This document shows, piece after piece, positions 34,184 through 44,030 of a stretch of DNA of 64,000 nucleotides. The translations under genes and the position numbers were made by a program. The DNA comes from Halomarina salina (GTDB lineage Archaea; Halobacteriota; Halobacteria; Halobacteriales; Haloarculaceae): contig NZ_JALLGW010000002.1 in NCBI RefSeq assembly GCF_023074835.1, positions 434,001-498,000 on the forward strand. The letters run 5' to 3'. Under the pieces are notes generated by a model that saw only the letters and a list, made by a program, of their open reading frames with translations, searched no databases and had not been told where the DNA came from. Positions within the stretch are counted from its first letter, which is position 1. Every line of letters starts with the position of its first letter.

Positions 34184-34510
34184 TCACTCGACCGAGAACG
34201 TCGTCTCGGCCGTGCAGTCGCCCTCCGGTCGCAACTCGGCGCGGGCGGTGTACTCACCCGGCTCCGGTGGCTCCCACTCGAACCCGTAGCGGAGCGTCTC
34301 GCCGGGTTCGACCGTCTCGTGTTCGATGGCCTGCGTGAACATCTGACCGACGGACCACCGCCACACCTCGTCGTCGCCGTCGTAGACAGCGCAGTCCGCG
34401 TGGCCACCGTTGCGGAACGTCACCTCTTCCGGGTCCTCACCTGTGTTCTCGACCTCGAAGACGAATCGGACCGTGCCGTCCGTCTCGACCGCCAACTCGC
34501 CTGTGAGCAT
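34184..34510 (-). CDS. BsuPI-like protein
   Basis: A 108-residue single-domain beta-sandwich protein of the BsuPI (intracellular proteinase inhibitor) type. Recognisable strands are VRFVFEVENTGEDPEEVTF, GHADCAVYD, the tail ETLRYGFEWEPPEPGEYTAR and a closing TTFSVE. No signal peptide is present with the ATG at 34510. It may inhibit a protease; no partner is evident. Confidence 0.78.
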   Translation of the reverse strand: MLTGELAVETDGTVRFVFEVENTGEDPEEVTFRNGGHADCAVYDGDDEVWRWSVGQMFTQAIEHETVEPGETLRYGFEWEPPEPGEYTARAELRPEGDCTAETTFSVE

Positions 34511-34887
34511 GGGCGGTCGTTGGGTGCGGAGGGGGATAGCGTTACGGCCGGTGAATCGTATGTCGCGATAGCAAATCAGTGGTCGTGCGTCAGAAGACTC
34601 GGGGACAAGACGCTCGAGAACGGCCACTCTCGGGGAAACTCCGAGGTTGACCGTCGACGAGCGACTCTCCAGTTCCAGCACCGGAGGCGGAGAAGGCAGA
34701 CTCGATACCCGATGCCGAGTGAGCGCCGACCGTCGTCGGAATGCGACCGACGAACCGGTGTCAGTCGGAAGCCGAGAGAATGCCGACGTTCTAGCACTCG
34801 TATCGGAATGCATTTACATCCAACCAATTAAATACGGAAAAATTTTAGTATCTTTTTCGAGTTCGCTCTGGCGACACTCTCCGAACA
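34511..34887. promoter_or_regulatory. 377-base gap with GntP promoter region
   Basis: No gene is seen. The right end (34810-34860) is AT-rich, with AATTAAATA (34826-34834) and TTTTAGTA (34843-34850). Either could be the TATA box for the permease at 34888, leaving a leader of about 10-30 bases. The rest has no recognisable element. Confidence 0.5.
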
Positions 34888-36345
34888 ATGTTTACAGTTC
34901 TTCAATTGACGGAGCTGTCGTACAGTCCGCTGATCACGTTCGTGGTCGGGTTGCTCGCAGTCATCGCGCTGCTCGTGTGGCTCGACCTCCCGGCGTTCAT
35001 AGGGCTCATCATCGCGGCGTTCTTCGTCGGCGTCGTCAACTCGGTGTTCCTGCCGGAGTTCACGACGGCCGACGCGGCGACCCAGGTCGCCACGGCGTTC
35101 GGGAACGGGATGGCGGGAATCGGTATCCCGATCCTCATGGCGGCCGTCATCGGCAAGTCGATGCTCGAGAGCGGGTCCGCCCAGCGGATCGTCAGGGGGT
35201 TCCAGAGCCTCCTGGGCAGGGACAACTCCGACATCGCGCTGCTGAGCAGTAGCACCGTGCTGGCGGTGCCGGTGTTCTTCGACAGCGTGTTCTACCTGAT
35301 GGCGCCGCTGGCGCGCTCGACGCGGGCGCGACTCGGCCGGGACTACACGCTGTTCATCGTCGTCGTCGGGGCGGGTGCTGCGGCCGCGCACGTCTTCGTC
35401 CCGCCGACGCCGGGGCCGCTCGCCGTCGCCGACGAGATCGGCAGCAACCTCGGTATCACTATCCTGATCGGACTCATCGTGGCGATTCCGGCCGCGCTCG
35501 TCTCCGGTCTCCTCTACGGTCGGTGGATCAACGCCCGACTCGACATCCCGCTCCGGGACACGATGTCGACGACGACGGAGGAACTGGAGTCGGTCGCCCA
35601 GAAACCGACGAGCGCGCTGCCGGGCATGGGCGAGTCGCTGCTGCCCATCCTCCTCGCGGTCGTCCTCATCGCGTCGTCGACGTTCGTCAACACGTTCGTC
35701 GACGCTCCGTCGGCGCTCGGATTCATCGCCGACATCCTCGGGGAAGCGACCGTCGAGCAGATACTGACGACCGCCCAACCGTACACCGACTTCGTCGGCG
35801 ACAAGAACGTGGCGCTGACCATCGCGGCGCTCGCGGCCGCGTACACGTTCTACCGGTACACCGGGCTGACCAGTAGCGAGTGGAACGACGAGTTGACCGA
35901 GGCGCTGAAGAGCGGTGGCAACATCGCCGCCATCACCGCGGCCGGTGGTGCGTTCGGTGCGCTGCTCGCGGCGTCGGGCATCGGCGACTATATCGCCGGC
36001 GGGTTACAGGAGCTCGGTATCCCGCTCATCGTCACGGCGTGGCTCATCGCCGCCATCGTCCGCATCGCCCAGGGGTCGGCGACCGCCGCGATGCTGACCG
36101 CCGCGGGCATCATGGCCCCGCTGACGGGTCAGCTCGCTGTCCACCCGGCGTACCTCGTGATGGCCATCGGAGCGGGCGGGAACATCTGCTCGTGGTACAA
36201 CGACTCCGGGTTCTGGCTCGTGAAGGAGATCGGCGGGCTGACCCTGGGAGAGACGCTGAAGACCTGGACCGCGCTCACGACGCTCATCTCCGTGGCGGGG
36301 CTCCTCACGGTGCTGGCCGTCTCGACGGTCATGCCACTCGCGTGA
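34888..36345 (+). CDS. GntP-family permease
   Basis: A 485-residue permease with about twelve to fourteen helices, of the GntP (gluconate:H+ symporter) family. Family-type segments are AFGNGMAGIGIPILMAAVIG (about residue 71), VPPTPGPLAVADEIG (about 171-185) and, near the end, GSATAAMLTAAGIMAPL and NDSGFWLVKEIGGLT. Members import gluconate, glycerate or related hydroxy acids. No catabolic gene lies beside it. Confidence 0.92.
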   Translation: MFTVLQLTELSYSPLITFVVGLLAVIALLVWLDLPAFIGLIIAAFFVGVVNSVFLPEFTTADAATQVATAFGNGMAGIGIPILMAAVIGKSMLESGSAQRIVRGFQSLLGRDNSDIALLSSSTVLAVPVFFDSVFYLMAPLARSTRARLGRDYTLFIVVVGAGAAAAHVFVPPTPGPLAVADEIGSNLGITILIGLIVAIPAALVSGLLYGRWINARLDIPLRDTMSTTTEELESVAQKPTSALPGMGESLLPILLAVVLIASSTFVNTFVDAPSALGFIADILGEATVEQILTTAQPYTDFVGDKNVALTIAALAAAYTFYRYTGLTSSEWNDELTEALKSGGNIAAITAAGGAFGALLAASGIGDYIAGGLQELGIPLIVTAWLIAAIVRIAQGSATAAMLTAAGIMAPLTGQLAVHPAYLVMAIGAGGNICSWYNDSGFWLVKEIGGLTLGETLKTWTALTTLISVAGLLTVLAVSTVMPLA

Positions 36346-36512
36346 GGGTACGCGCGACCGCTCGGTGAGCGAACCGCGCCGACGCCCGCAGAACCGCTCG
36401 GCGTACCGAGCGTTCGACGTCGTTCGTCACCCACCGACTCGCCGAGGGCGAAGGGACGTCCCTCTTCGGCAGGCGACGTACCTTTGAGGCCCCGTCCGGT
36501 TAGGAGGGGTAC

Positions 36513-37478
36513 ATGCAGCAGCAGGGGTTTTCTATCGAGGACGAACCGGTCGCCGGGGCGATGCCCCAGGCCGACGGCGAGCGGTGGCTCGTCCTCAACC
36601 CGACGAGCGGGACGGCAGACCACACGGAGGTGGTGCGAGAGCTGGCGACCGAACGCGGCTACCGAATCGAGGAGACGACGGGTGAGGGCCACGCGACCGA
36701 ACTCGCCCGCGACGCGGCCGCGAACGACGTGCACCTGCTCGCCGTCGCCGGCGGTGACGGGACGCTCCACGAGGTCGTCGTCGGCCTCGCGGAGGCGGAG
36801 GCGCTCGACACGACGACGGTCGCCGTCGTGCCGGTCGGAACCGAGAACATCTTCGCGACGAACATCGGCATCCGCGACGCAGAGCACGCCTTCGAGGTGG
36901 TCGAGACGGGCGCACGCCGTCGGGTGGACATCGGCGTCGCGGACGGCGAACCGTTCGTGATGTCCTGTATCGCGGGGTTGCTGGCCGACGCCAGCGTCGC
37001 GACGAGCAGCGAGCAGAAAGAGCGGTTCGGGTCGCTCGCGTTCGTCGCGAGCGGGCTGAAGCAGGCCGCCTCCTTCGACGGCCTCCACATCGACCTCACC
37101 GCCATCTCCGACGGCGAGACGGTGTCGTGGTCGGGCGACGCGCTCGCGGCGCTCGTCGGAAACTCGCGGCGGTTCGTCGAGGAGGGCGGACAGGCGGAAC
37201 TGGAAGACGGCCTGCTCGAAGTCGTCGTCATCGAGCGGATGCCCGCCGGTGACATCGTCGCGGAGGCGTTCGCCCAGCGGGTACTCGGCCGGACGACGGA
37301 CCACGTGTTCCACACACAGGCGAGTCAGCTCAGCATCCGGGGGGCCGACGGCGACCCCATCGACTTCAGCCTCGACGGCGAGCCACGGCGACACGACGAA
37401 CTCCGCCTCCACACCAGACCGTTCGCGCTCCGGGTCTGCGTCGGCCCGGCGTACGACGTCGAACCGACGAGGTCGTGA
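36513..37478 (+). CDS. diacylglycerol-kinase-family lipid kinase
   Basis: A 321-residue protein of the diacylglycerol kinase/YegS family. The phosphate-binding loop LNPTSGTAD (about residue 27), the GGDGT motif (about 79-83) and VPVGTENIFA replace the usual GTGNDFA; the C-terminal beta-sandwich follows. It probably phosphorylates a lipid alcohol using ATP. The ATG at 36513 follows an AGGAGGGG ribosome-binding stretch. The N-terminal about 20 residues are extra. Confidence 0.87.
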   Translation: MQQQGFSIEDEPVAGAMPQADGERWLVLNPTSGTADHTEVVRELATERGYRIEETTGEGHATELARDAAANDVHLLAVAGGDGTLHEVVVGLAEAEALDTTTVAVVPVGTENIFATNIGIRDAEHAFEVVETGARRRVDIGVADGEPFVMSCIAGLLADASVATSSEQKERFGSLAFVASGLKQAASFDGLHIDLTAISDGETVSWSGDALAALVGNSRRFVEEGGQAELEDGLLEVVVIERMPAGDIVAEAFAQRVLGRTTDHVFHTQASQLSIRGADGDPIDFSLDGEPRRHDELRLHTRPFALRVCVGPAYDVEPTRS

Positions 37479-37545
37479 GATCGAGTCGGGCGAGACGACG
37501 ACGAGAACCGGACCACGTATCGTCCCTGCGGAAGTTCCCTCACGG

Positions 37546-38124
37546 ATGACGACCCTCCTGTTCGTCCGTCACGCGCACTCGCCGTGGGTTCCGAACCGCG
37601 AAGCCGAGCGGCCACTCTCCACGGCAGGTCGGGTCGCCGCCCAGCGAGTCGCCGACCAGTTGGACGACCGGCGTATCGACGCCGTCGTCTCCAGTCCGTA
37701 CGAGCGCGCTCGGCAGACGGTCGAACCGCTCGCCGTGCGTCGTGACCTCGACGTGCGAACGGACGACGGGTTCCGCGAACGGGCGCTGGCCGACGGCCCC
37801 GTCGAGACGGTCGGCGAGACGTTCGAGAGCGCCGTCGACGCCGTGTGGAGCGACTGGTCGTTCGCGTGGCCGGGTGGCGAGTCCAGCGACGAGGCGCAGG
37901 CCCGTGGCGTCGCCGCCGTCGAGCGGATACTGGACCGACACGAGGGAGAGACGGTCGCCGTCGGCACGCACGGCCAACTGCTGACGGCGACGCTGCACCA
38001 CTACGACGACCGGTTCGACCGCACGTTCTGGCGCGAGGCGTTGACGACGCCGGATGTCTACGAGGCGCGCTTCGAGGGGGCAGAGATGGCGGCGATTCGA
38101 CGGCTGTACGAACCGGCCGAGTAG
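37546..38124 (+). CDS. histidine phosphatase family protein
   Basis: A 192-residue phosphoglycerate-mutase-like phosphatase. The phosphohistidine motif is LFVRHAHSPW (RHA in place of RHG), with partner residues in SSPYERARQT and the second His in VAVGTHGQLL. It hydrolyses phosphate esters of unknown identity. The start is the ATG at 37546, immediately before the first strand. Confidence 0.88.
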   Translation: MTTLLFVRHAHSPWVPNREAERPLSTAGRVAAQRVADQLDDRRIDAVVSSPYERARQTVEPLAVRRDLDVRTDDGFRERALADGPVETVGETFESAVDAVWSDWSFAWPGGESSDEAQARGVAAVERILDRHEGETVAVGTHGQLLTATLHHYDDRFDRTFWREALTTPDVYEARFEGAEMAAIRRLYEPAE

Positions 38125-38193
38125 CGCGTCAGCCCGCGAACGACTGTAGGTCGAACTCGTGACCCCACTCGTTTCGGACCGTGGCCACCGGCC

Positions 38194-39282
38194 TCACTTA
38201 GCGGTGAACGTCACGTCGGGCATCCCGTCGCCCAGCAGGCCGCCGAACGCCGTCTCGTAGCCCTCGTGGCGGGCGGTCTGTGGCCACGTCGTCACCGAGA
38301 GCGTCACGTCGTCGCCCGACTGGAGGCTCTCGACGGGTGCGCCGTAGTGGTAGCCGAGGTCCGGGTCGAACGTTCGGACGAGTTCGCCCTCGAACACCGA
38401 CTGGCCGTCGCGTGTGACCGCTCCGTCGAGGCCCATCGCGGGGACGACCATCCGGTTGTACGGCGTCCGCGCAGAGACGGCGAGGTACTGGCCGTCACCG
38501 TCGACGCCCTCCGGCGGCGCGTCGAGGACGGTGGTGACGAGCACCGCGTCGTTGCTCGTCCCCTGCCCGACCACTCGACCCGGCAGGTCCTCGACGGCGG
38601 GGGCGGTGGAGTCGGCGTCCATCATCGAGTTCGGTTCGAGCGCCCCCTTCTCCCCCGCGTCGTCGCGGGTCTCGAACGAGAGGCCGTCCTTGCGCTGGCT
38701 GCTGTACTCGAACTCGATGGTCGTGCTCGCGGGGTCGGCGAACCTCTCGGCGAACGACCCCGTCCGGCGCGTCGACATCCCGCCGACGCTGACGTTCACG
38801 TCGTACGTGCCGTCGCCCTCCAGCGTGAAGTTCGCGCCGTAGTGGAAGCCCATCACCTGGCTGAGCATCGGGTAGATGGTCTCCTGGGAGACGAACTCCC
38901 CGTCCCTGCTGATGTCGACGTCCATCCCGGTCTCCGGCAGTGCGAGCTTCGTCTCCGGGTCCCAGACGACCGCCATCAGGTGGACGGCGTCGTCGCCGCT
39001 CGACTCGACGCCGGTCTTCTCCACGTCCCGACCGTTGACGTTCCAGAACCGGTGGGCGAAGCTGTACATCAGCCCGAACTCGTAGTCGCCCGCCGTCCCC
39101 ATACCGACCGACGCCATCCCCTCCTCGTGGCTGGGGACGTAGACGGCGTCGGGACGGTTCTCGGGGACCGGCGGTATCCCGGCGGGCTGCGTCTCGAACA
39201 CGCCGAGACACCCGGCCGAAGCGGTCGTCGCGCCGGCAGCCGCGAGACCCAGCCCCGCCCGGAGGAACCTCCGTCGTCGCAT
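38194..39282 (-). CDS. Tat-exported lipoprotein related to iron-transport P19/DUF7350
   Basis: A 362-residue lipoprotein. The twin-arginine signal RRRRFLRAGLGLAAAGATT is followed by a lipobox Cys (SAGC, about residue 24). The mature part contains MYSFAHRFWNVNGRD and YPMLSQVMGFHYGANF blocks and a second related half with GYHYGAP. The His/Met-rich segments resemble P19/Tp34-type Fe(II)-binding proteins and haloarchaeal DUF7350. A role in iron or copper uptake is inference. ATG 39282 fits the Tat signal. Confidence 0.78.
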   Translation of the reverse strand: MRRRRFLRAGLGLAAAGATTASAGCLGVFETQPAGIPPVPENRPDAVYVPSHEEGMASVGMGTAGDYEFGLMYSFAHRFWNVNGRDVEKTGVESSGDDAVHLMAVVWDPETKLALPETGMDVDISRDGEFVSQETIYPMLSQVMGFHYGANFTLEGDGTYDVNVSVGGMSTRRTGSFAERFADPASTTIEFEYSSQRKDGLSFETRDDAGEKGALEPNSMMDADSTAPAVEDLPGRVVGQGTSNDAVLVTTVLDAPPEGVDGDGQYLAVSARTPYNRMVVPAMGLDGAVTRDGQSVFEGELVRTFDPDLGYHYGAPVESLQSGDDVTLSVTTWPQTARHEGYETAFGGLLGDGMPDVTFTAK

Positions 39283-39459
39283 ACACGTACTCGGGGAGTC
39301 CGACGAAAGGGCGTTCTGGTCCGACCGTCGAACGCTCGTGTCCGCACCGGAGAACGTGTGTCGCGGCCACACACGGCTTCGTGAACGATGGGGGGGTCGG
39401 ATGGTCCGGGACGGATGGGTGGTCGGAAGGCGAGCGGACGGGGGGTCCCGGACAGCGAC

Positions 39460-39972
39460 TCACTCCTCCAGCAGGTGGTCGATGAGTCGGGTGAACCGGT
39501 CGACGAGTCTGCCCGGGAGCGACGGCGTCGCCCGGCGGAGCAGTCGGGCGGTCTCCTCGGGGCGGGCGAGTGCCAGCGTGACGCGGTTGCGCGCGTCGCG
39601 CTCCTTCCGGACGAGGTCCTGCTCGACGAGTCGGTCGAGGTGCCACTCCAGCGTGCTCCGGGCGATGCCGACTCGCTCGGCGACGGCGCTCGGGCGGGCG
39701 GTACCCTCGTCCAGCAGGGCGGCGACGACGTCCGACGCCGTCTCGCGGGAGAGCAGCGCCAGCGCCCGGCGCTCCCACTCGTCGTACGACGGCGGGTAGT
39801 AGTGCGTCCGGCCGTAGAGGCGCTGTTCGGCGATGGAGTCGGCCGACCGCAGACGGCCGAGGTGGTACTGGACCTGCCCCGGCGCGAGGTCCAGCGCCCG
39901 GACGAGTCCGTTGAAGTGGATACCCGGCGTCTCGCGGACCTGCGCGGCGACCCGGTCGCGCGTCTCGCTCAT
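39460..39972 (-). CDS. two-domain winged-helix transcriptional regulator
   Basis: A 170-residue protein with two winged helices: HFNGLVRALDLAPGQVQYHL (about 19-38) and ARPSAVAERVGIARSTLEWH (about 91-110). This tandem wHTH layout is common in haloarchaeal regulators. Its ATG overlaps the upstream membrane-protein stop (ATGA), forming a two-gene unit. The left edge of the 39.9-kb duplication copy lies inside this gene, which is intact here but cut by the window edge in the other copy. Confidence 0.85.
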   Translation of the reverse strand: MSETRDRVAAQVRETPGIHFNGLVRALDLAPGQVQYHLGRLRSADSIAEQRLYGRTHYYPPSYDEWERRALALLSRETASDVVAALLDEGTARPSAVAERVGIARSTLEWHLDRLVEQDLVRKERDARNRVTLALARPEETARLLRRATPSLPGRLVDRFTRLIDHLLEE

Positions 39973-40280
39973 CGGCGCTCACCCGTGGCTCGCGCGCGGT
40001 CCGACCGGACGGAGTAGACGGCGACCAGCAGGAACCCGACCAGCGCCACGTCGAGGACGTGTTCGAGCGTGTGGTGGACGCCGTCGGCGAGGAGTCCGTC
40101 GAGCATGAGCAGTCCGGCGACGGTCCGAGCGAGCAGCGTCGCGAGCGCGAGGAGGACGAGCAGGTACGACCGGGAGCGCCGCTGGACGTACGCGACGCCA
40201 GCGAGACCGACGAGCAGCAGCGACCCGCCGCCCGCGAGGACCAGCGAGAGCGCGAGTCCCGACCCGTGTCCTGCACCCAT
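39969..40280 (-). CDS. small three-helix membrane protein (right copy)
   Basis: Same 103-residue protein as at 51-362, here with its complete downstream partner, the winged-helix regulator, attached by the ATGA overlap at 39969-39972. This copy shows the full two-gene unit. Confidence 0.75.
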   Translation of the reverse strand: MGAGHGSGLALSLVLAGGGSLLLVGLAGVAYVQRRSRSYLLVLLALATLLARTVAGLLMLDGLLADGVHHTLEHVLDVALVGFLLVAVYSVRSDRARATGERR

Positions 40281-40359
40281 TGCTACCGACCGTAGCCGCT
40301 CGACCGGCTTTCGGGTTCTGGTTCGCGCGTCGAAACGGTCGGCAGTCGGTGGTTCGCAG

Positions 40360-41025
40360 TCAGAGGTCGGCGACCATCTCGCTCACGACCTGTAGCTCCT
40401 CCTCGTTGACGCCGTGGCCCATCGCCTCGTAGATGCGCTCGTCCACCTCGCCGCCCAGCCCCTCGAATATCTCGCGCGTCTCGTGGACCCGTTCGAGCGG
40501 GATGTGCGGGTCCCGGTCCGAACAGCCGAGGAAGACCGGCGTGCCGTCGAGCGACCCGTCGTAGTCCCGCGGCGTGTCGTCCGGGCCGACGACGCCCCCC
40601 GACAGTGCGGCGTGCCCGCCGCGACGCTGCGCGTTGCGCGCGAGGAACTCGCTGGAGATGCACGCCCCCTGCGAGAAGCCGACCGTCATCACCTTCTCGG
40701 GGGGGACGCCTGCGTCCGTTGCGGTCGCGATGGCGTCGGCGATAGCCTGTAACCCGGAGTCGAGACCGGGCTGGTTCGACTCGGTGGGTTCGAGGAAGGA
40801 GTTCGGGTACCAGGTGTTCCGCGCGGCCTGCGGCGCGAGCAGTGCCACGTCGTCTCGCCCCTGGCTCACCTGCCGAGCGAGGTCGAGGATGCTCCGCGCC
40901 GTCGCGCCGCGCCCGTGGATGGCGACGACGGCGGCCTCGGCCTCCGCCGGGTCCGCGCCGCCCGTCACGAGCGGCTGGGACTGGTGTGGTCCGTCCACCG
41001 GGTCGTCGGGACCGAGCGAACTCAT
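40360..41025 (-). CDS. phospholipase/carboxylesterase family hydrolase (right copy)
   Basis: Same 221-residue enzyme as at 442-1107, with Ser118 in GFSQG, Asp170 or Asp172 and His204 as the likely triad. It is divergent from the HxlR regulator gene here too. Confidence 0.85.
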   Translation of the reverse strand: MSSLGPDDPVDGPHQSQPLVTGGADPAEAEAAVVAIHGRGATARSILDLARQVSQGRDDVALLAPQAARNTWYPNSFLEPTESNQPGLDSGLQAIADAIATATDAGVPPEKVMTVGFSQGACISSEFLARNAQRRGGHAALSGGVVGPDDTPRDYDGSLDGTPVFLGCSDRDPHIPLERVHETREIFEGLGGEVDERIYEAMGHGVNEEELQVVSEMVADL

Positions 41026-41099
41026 CGGGCGTCCCTCCCGTCGGTCGACCGGTTTCGTAGTTGCATCGATAAACCTGGTTACGAGGCGAACTACTTTAA

Positions 41100-41117
41100 C
41101 CGTTCGCGGACGAACGG
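41100..41117. promoter_or_regulatory. perfect inverted repeat, candidate HxlR operator (right copy)
   Basis: CCGTTCG and CGAACGG separated by four bases, directly after the TATA-like ACTTTAA and 17 bases before the HxlR ATG at 41135. It is the counterpart of 1182-1199. Confidence 0.5.
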
Positions 41118-41134
41118 GACACCAGGTGACATCG

Positions 41135-41512
41135 ATGTCAGGGGAGCAGTACACCGAGGAGGCCTGTGTCGTCATCGACTCCATCGAGCAGATCGGCTCG
41201 CAGTGGCGACTGGTCGTCCTGCACGACCTGCAGGAGGGAGAGAAGCGGTTCAACGAACTGAAGCGCTCGACGGGAGCGTCCTCGCGGACGCTCTCGCGGG
41301 TGCTCAGCGACCTGCAGGAGACGGGCTTCGTCGACCGCAGACTGGAGGAGGACGCGCCGGTCGCGACGTACTACTCGCTGACGGAGAAGGGCTGTTCGCT
41401 CCGCCCCGTGTTCGAGGAGATAGAGTGCTGGGCGAACGACTGGCTCGACGAGAGCGTCGTGGACCCGGAGACGACGCCCGCCGAACCCGAGGCGGACGCG
41501 CCCGCCGAGTGA
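41135..41512 (+). CDS. HxlR-family winged-helix regulator (right copy)
   Basis: Same 125-residue regulator as at 1217-1594. If both copies are real, the cell has two identical genes for one regulator and two identical operators, so dosage rather than specificity would change. Confidence 0.85.
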   Translation: MSGEQYTEEACVVIDSIEQIGSQWRLVVLHDLQEGEKRFNELKRSTGASSRTLSRVLSDLQETGFVDRRLEEDAPVATYYSLTEKGCSLRPVFEEIECWANDWLDESVVDPETTPAEPEADAPAE

Positions 41513-41546
41513 CGTCGGGGGGCCCTACTGACGTACTGTTCGTCCC

Positions 41547-42131
41547 TCAGTCCGGGCGTTCGAGCCTGAACCGGTCCTCTGTCGTGCTGTAGTAGCTCCC
41601 CGCGAGGCGACCGACCGCGTCGAGTTTCCTGACGTCCGGTTTCCCGTCCGTGAGCAGGTCGTCGTCGACGTGGGCGTGGACCACCTCGCCGAACACGAGC
41701 GTCTGGCGGCCGATCTCCTGCGTGTCGTACAGTTCGCACTCCAGCACGACCGGCACGTCCGCGATTCGTGGTGCATCGACGCGCGTGGCGTCGACGCGTT
41801 CGAGGTGCGCGTGCTCGAACTCGTCCTCGCCGGGCGCGAGCGTCGCACTCGTCGCGTTCATCGCTTCGGCGAAGTCACGGGTGACGACGTGGACGGTGAA
41901 CGTCTCGCTCTCGATGGCGTTGTTCGCGCTGTCCTTGCGGTGTTCGCCGGTGCCGCCGGGGGCGAAGTAGACGACCGGCGGGTCGGGCGAGACGACGTTG
42001 AAGAACGAGTACGGCGCGAGGTTCGCCCGGCCCTCGGCGTCGTAGCTTCCGACCCACGCGATTGGTCGGGGGACGACGACACCGCCGAGCAGACGGTACG
42101 CCGACCCGAACTCCTCGGGTGCGCCCTCCAT
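41547..42131 (-). CDS. flavin reductase-like split-barrel protein (right copy)
   Basis: Same 194-residue FMN-binding protein as at 1629-2213, with PRPIAW and NLAPYSFFN motifs, abutting the VOC gene without a gap. Confidence 0.85.
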   Translation of the reverse strand: MEGAPEEFGSAYRLLGGVVVPRPIAWVGSYDAEGRANLAPYSFFNVVSPDPPVVYFAPGGTGEHRKDSANNAIESETFTVHVVTRDFAEAMNATSATLAPGEDEFEHAHLERVDATRVDAPRIADVPVVLECELYDTQEIGRQTLVFGEVVHAHVDDDLLTDGKPDVRKLDAVGRLAGSYYSTTEDRFRLERPD

Positions 42132-42755
42132 TCAGGCCCGCCCCTCGGAGACGTCCGTCCCGGTCGGTGCGTCGGGCAGGTCGTGCTCCTCGACCGGGAG
42201 GTCCAGCGCCTCCAGCGCGGTCCGGAGGTCCTCGCCGCGGACGTACTCCGCTTCCGCTTCGACGCGCGCTGCGTGGGCGCGGGCGAGCACCTCGGCGCGG
42301 CGGTCGTCCGGAATGGCGAACTTGTCGGCGACGAGTTCGATGGTCAGGCCGTTGTGGTCCCTGGTGTAGAGGCTGTGGAACGCGCCGCGGTCGAACTCCG
42401 AGAAGCGCCGCCCCGTCTCCCGCAGGTTCTCGCGGGTCTCGCGGAACTGTTCGGGGTCGAGGCGGAACGCGAGGTGGTGGACCGCGCCGACGTCGGGGTC
42501 CTGCCGTTCGACGGAGTCGCGCTCCTCGTCGCAGAAGAACGTGACGAGGCGGCCGTCGCCCGCGTCGAAGAACAGGTGAGTCTCGTCGGTACTGTCGAGG
42601 TTCGGCTGGCGCATCACGAGGCGCATGCCGAGGGTGTCGCGGTAGAACGCGACGGTGTCCTCGACGGTCGACCCGACGAGCGTGACGTGGTCGGTCCCCT
42701 CGACGTGGAGGGTGCTGTCCGGGCGGTCGGCGGTGACTGGGGGGTCGCTGCTCAC
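42132..42755 (-). CDS. VOC-family protein (right copy)
   Basis: Same 207-residue protein as at 2214-2837, with His-His-Glu metal ligands and the charged C-terminal extension. Confidence 0.8.
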   Translation of the reverse strand: MSSDPPVTADRPDSTLHVEGTDHVTLVGSTVEDTVAFYRDTLGMRLVMRQPNLDSTDETHLFFDAGDGRLVTFFCDEERDSVERQDPDVGAVHHLAFRLDPEQFRETRENLRETGRRFSEFDRGAFHSLYTRDHNGLTIELVADKFAIPDDRRAEVLARAHAARVEAEAEYVRGEDLRTALEALDLPVEEHDLPDAPTGTDVSEGRA

Positions 42756-42865
42756 GGGGGCGCTACGAGCCGACGGCGTATAGCCTCCCGTGGACGCGGC
42801 GGTTAGCGGGTGGCACGAGCGTCACCTGGATGGTGACGAGCGGACGAGTTCACCGCAGCGAACCG

Positions 42866-43711
42866 CTACCCGAGGTTCAGTATCTCGCGGGTCTCGTCGG
42901 GGGTCGCCACGGGTCGACCGAGCGTCTCGGCGACGGAGACCACTCGCTCGACGAGTTGCGCGTTGCTCTCGGCGAGTTCGCCGCGGCGGTAGTAGACGTT
43001 GTCCTCCAGGCCGACGCGGACGTGGCCGCCGAACAGCAGCCCCATCGTCGCGAACGGGAGCTGGTGGGGGCCGAACCCGAGCGTGTTGAACGACGCACCG
43101 TCGGGAAGGTCGTGGACGAGGGCGAGGAGGTTCTCGGGCGTCGGCCGCGTGAGCGTCCCCGACCCGAAGATGAGCGTCGCGTACACCGGGTCGTCGAGGT
43201 CGCGGCGCTCCAGCAGCTCGTAGGTCTCGGTCACCTGCCCGCCGTTGAACAGTTCGAGTTCGGGCTTGATTCCCCGCTCGCGCATCTCGTCGTACAGTCT
43301 GTCGATGGTGGCGCGCGTGTTCTCGCTCGTCAGGTGCTGGTAGCGGTTGAGCGGCCCCATGTCGAGGCTCGCCATCTCCGGGGCGGGGTCCGTGCGCAGG
43401 GGCTGGAGGCGCGCCTCGTCGGACGCGCCGGTCGCCCCCGTCGAGTGCTGGACGACGAGGTCCGGCGCGCGGGAGCGAATCTCGTCGTCGATGGCCTGGA
43501 AGCGCTCGGTCGAGAACGCTCGCTCGCCGTTGTCCGCGCGGGCGTGGACGTGGACGACGCTCGCGCCGGCCTCCCGGCAGGCGGCGGCCGCCTCGCCGAT
43601 CTCCGCGGGCGTCTCGGGGAGGTTCGGGTTCGCCTCCTTGCCGTGGACGCCGCCGGTGAGCGCGGCGGTGACGATGGCCGGCTCGCCCGCGAGGTAGTCG
43701 TCGTAGCTCAC
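42866..43711 (-). CDS. BKACE (DUF849) enzyme (right copy)
   Basis: Same 281-residue beta-keto acid cleavage enzyme as at 2948-3793. It overlaps the small Cys-containing gene by four bases. Confidence 0.88.
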   Translation of the reverse strand: MSYDDYLAGEPAIVTAALTGGVHGKEANPNLPETPAEIGEAAAACREAGASVVHVHARADNGERAFSTERFQAIDDEIRSRAPDLVVQHSTGATGASDEARLQPLRTDPAPEMASLDMGPLNRYQHLTSENTRATIDRLYDEMRERGIKPELELFNGGQVTETYELLERRDLDDPVYATLIFGSGTLTRPTPENLLALVHDLPDGASFNTLGFGPHQLPFATMGLLFGGHVRVGLEDNVYYRRGELAESNAQLVERVVSVAETLGRPVATPDETREILNLG

Positions 43712-43893
43712 TCCTGGTCCTCCGCCGCACGGTAGAACTCGCAGTCCGTCTCGTGGTCGAGGCTCCAGCGGTCGTTACAGATGTCGGCGCGCATCGGCTG
43801 GACGAACGCGTCGACGGCGGTGCAGTACGCTCGGTCGGTGTCGAACGACCGCTCCTCGTCCGCGTCGCGGTACTCCAGATACGGGCAGGTCAT
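43708..43893 (-). CDS. small Cys-containing acidic protein (right copy)
   Basis: Same 61-residue, four-Cys protein as at 3790-3975; probable first gene of the BKACE operon. Confidence 0.65.
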   Translation of the reverse strand: MTCPYLEYRDADEERSFDTDRAYCTAVDAFVQPMRADICNDRWSLDHETDCEFYRAAEDQE

Positions 43894-44030
43894 GGAACGG
43901 GGGACGCGCGAGTTCGCCAAAAGCGTTCGCTGATTGCGAGGTCACCGGGGTGTCGGGGACTCGGACGTGAGTAGGGCACCGCAGCCGACCACAGCGCACT
44001 TGTCGACGCGTCGAATCGTCCGGGTATCAC